From CBDVBL01 sp965555375 (lineage in GTDB: Bacteria; Zixibacteria; MSB-5A5; UBA10806): DNA of 6,872 nucleotides. Under the pieces are notes generated by a model that had not been told where the DNA came from, ran no database searches, and saw only the letters and a program-made list of their open reading frames with translations. Location: positions 1-6,872 of the forward strand of contig CBEWDL010000160.1 of assembly GCA_965555375.1 (NCBI GenBank). Reading direction: 5' to 3'. Both the position numbers and the translations under genes were made by a program. This document shows positions 6,570-6,872 of the stretch, in pieces. Position 1 is the stretch's first letter; the number at the start of each line of letters is the position of its first letter.

Positions 6570-6617
6570 AGCCTGGCGAGTTACGGCGTAAACCACGCAG
6601 GGCCGACGGGCTTTTTT
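6570..6617 (+). terminator. Foldable G+C-rich stretch ending in six Ts, possible terminator
   Basis: CCTG (6572-6575) can pair with CAGG (6598-6601), CG (6577-6578) with CG (6596-6597), and GTTAC (6580-6584) with GTAA(A)C (6588-6593), giving one bulged hairpin. It is followed by GCC (6602-6604), which can pair with GGC (6609-6611) just before T6 at 6612-6617. Alternatively AGCC at 6570-6573 can pair with GGCT at 6609-6612. The last stem is short, so termination is uncertain. No gene ending upstream on the plus strand is visible, so it could equally be the end of a small RNA or simply a T-rich promoter-proximal tract. Confidence 0.3.
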
Positions 6618-6618
6618 G

Positions 6619-6646
6619 TTGACGGGATTTTATTACAGATTATCTT
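6619..6646 (+). promoter_or_regulatory. Probable promoter of the right-edge gene
   Basis: TTGACG at 6619-6624 is followed after 16 bases by TATCTT at 6641-6646, within an AT-rich run. A five-of-six -35 and a four-of-six -10 at near-normal spacing support a sigma-70-type promoter starting transcription near 6653, about 60 bases before the ATG. Confidence 0.45.
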
Positions 6647-6652
6647 ATATTA

Positions 6653-6671
6653 TGGATAGGTTGCCTATCCA
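6653..6671. promoter_or_regulatory. 8-bp inverted repeat at the predicted transcription start
   Basis: TGGATAGG at 6653-6660 and CCTATCCA at 6664-6671 are exact reverse complements around the three-base spacer TTG. The position, immediately after the proposed -10, suits an operator bound by a dimeric regulator or a hairpin at the 5' end of the mRNA. Confidence 0.5.
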
Positions 6672-6711
6672 GAAGAAGAGGTTTACCTTAGTTTAAGACA
6701 AGGGAGATTAC

Positions 6712-6872
6712 ATGCGCACGTATTTGGCGTTCGTTATGTTCGCTCTGCTACCCTGCCTGGGGCAAAATTGTATTCTGGCGGGTGGCATCGATTATTCGAA
6801 ACCGTTTCCACTGTCGGCTCTGGAGTATCCAATCTCGGATGCACCCTATGTCCCCCCGGTTATCCTCGATGT
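6712..6872 (+). CDS. N-terminal part of an exported protein, cut by the window edge
   Basis: The reading frame opens at the ATG at 6712, has AGGGAG five bases upstream, and stays open for 53 codons to the window end. The product begins MRTYLAFVMFALLPCLG: a single early Arg followed by a hydrophobic core (about residues 4-17), a typical signal peptide, with possible cleavage near ILAGG (21-25). The mature part visible is Pro/Tyr-rich, with ALEYPISDAPYVPP at 36-49. That tract is faintly like the leader before cupredoxin domains of some multicopper oxidases and copper nitrite reductases, but too little is present to assign a function. Cys15 and Cys20 do not sit in a good lipobox. It is transcribed away from the operon and separated from it by the element and palindromes, so no functional link is implied. 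Confidence 0.7.
   Translation, partial: MRTYLAFVMFALLPCLGQNCILAGGIDYSKPFPLSALEYPISDAPYVPPVILD

Noticed and set aside
6547..6617. A cyclic-di-GMP (GEMM) riboswitch
   Set aside because: The GGGACGCAAAGCC-type core and the tetraloop-receptor layout are absent, and the stretch lies upstream of the proposed promoter, not in a leader.

Overview
The window holds a compact four-gene operon on the minus strand (about 6112 down to 279). It is bordered on both sides by short remnants of one IS3-like mobile element. Past the right remnant, at the right edge, the start of an unrelated plus-strand gene for an exported protein is visible. Base composition is moderate (G+C close to half by eye), Shine-Dalgarno sites are of ordinary bacterial type, and all families are bacterial. 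There is no rRNA, tRNA or housekeeping marker, so the organism cannot be named. A Gram-negative environmental bacterium is only a guess.

Layout, left to right: 1-54, the right-hand end of an IS-derived repeat cut by the window edge; 55-278, non-coding; 279-1742 (-), a long GH130-type protein; 1813-2754 (-), a short GH130-type mannoside phosphorylase; 2757-3791 (-), a GT4 glycosyltransferase; 3806-6112 (-), a 768-residue protein with an N-terminal GT4 domain and a C-terminal helical domain that looks like an alpha/alpha toroid; 6113-6378, a non-coding leader; 6379-6517, a second copy of the IS-derived repeat, which contains an extended -10 promoter pointing into the operon; 6516-6546, a perfect 12-bp hairpin abutting that repeat; 6570-6617, a foldable stretch ending in a T run; 6619-6711, the probable promoter, a palindrome and a ribosome binding site for the plus-strand gene; 6712-6872, the start of that gene.

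How the genes may work together: transcription runs fusion GT, then GT4, then short GH130, then long GH130. The first three genes are separated by 14 and 2 bases, so they are probably co-translated; the last follows after 70 bases. Two nucleotide-sugar-dependent transferases encoded with two enzymes of a family dominated by mannoside phosphorylases suggest a build-and-recycle module for an intracellular mannose-containing glycan or oligosaccharide. The transferases would make it and the GH130 enzymes would release sugar 1-phosphate, much like glycogen turnover or the beta-1,2-mannan reserve of Leishmania. None of the four proteins has an obvious signal peptide, which fits a cytoplasmic role. 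The substrate is inferred, not shown. No CRISPR array, toxin-antitoxin pair or phage gene was seen.
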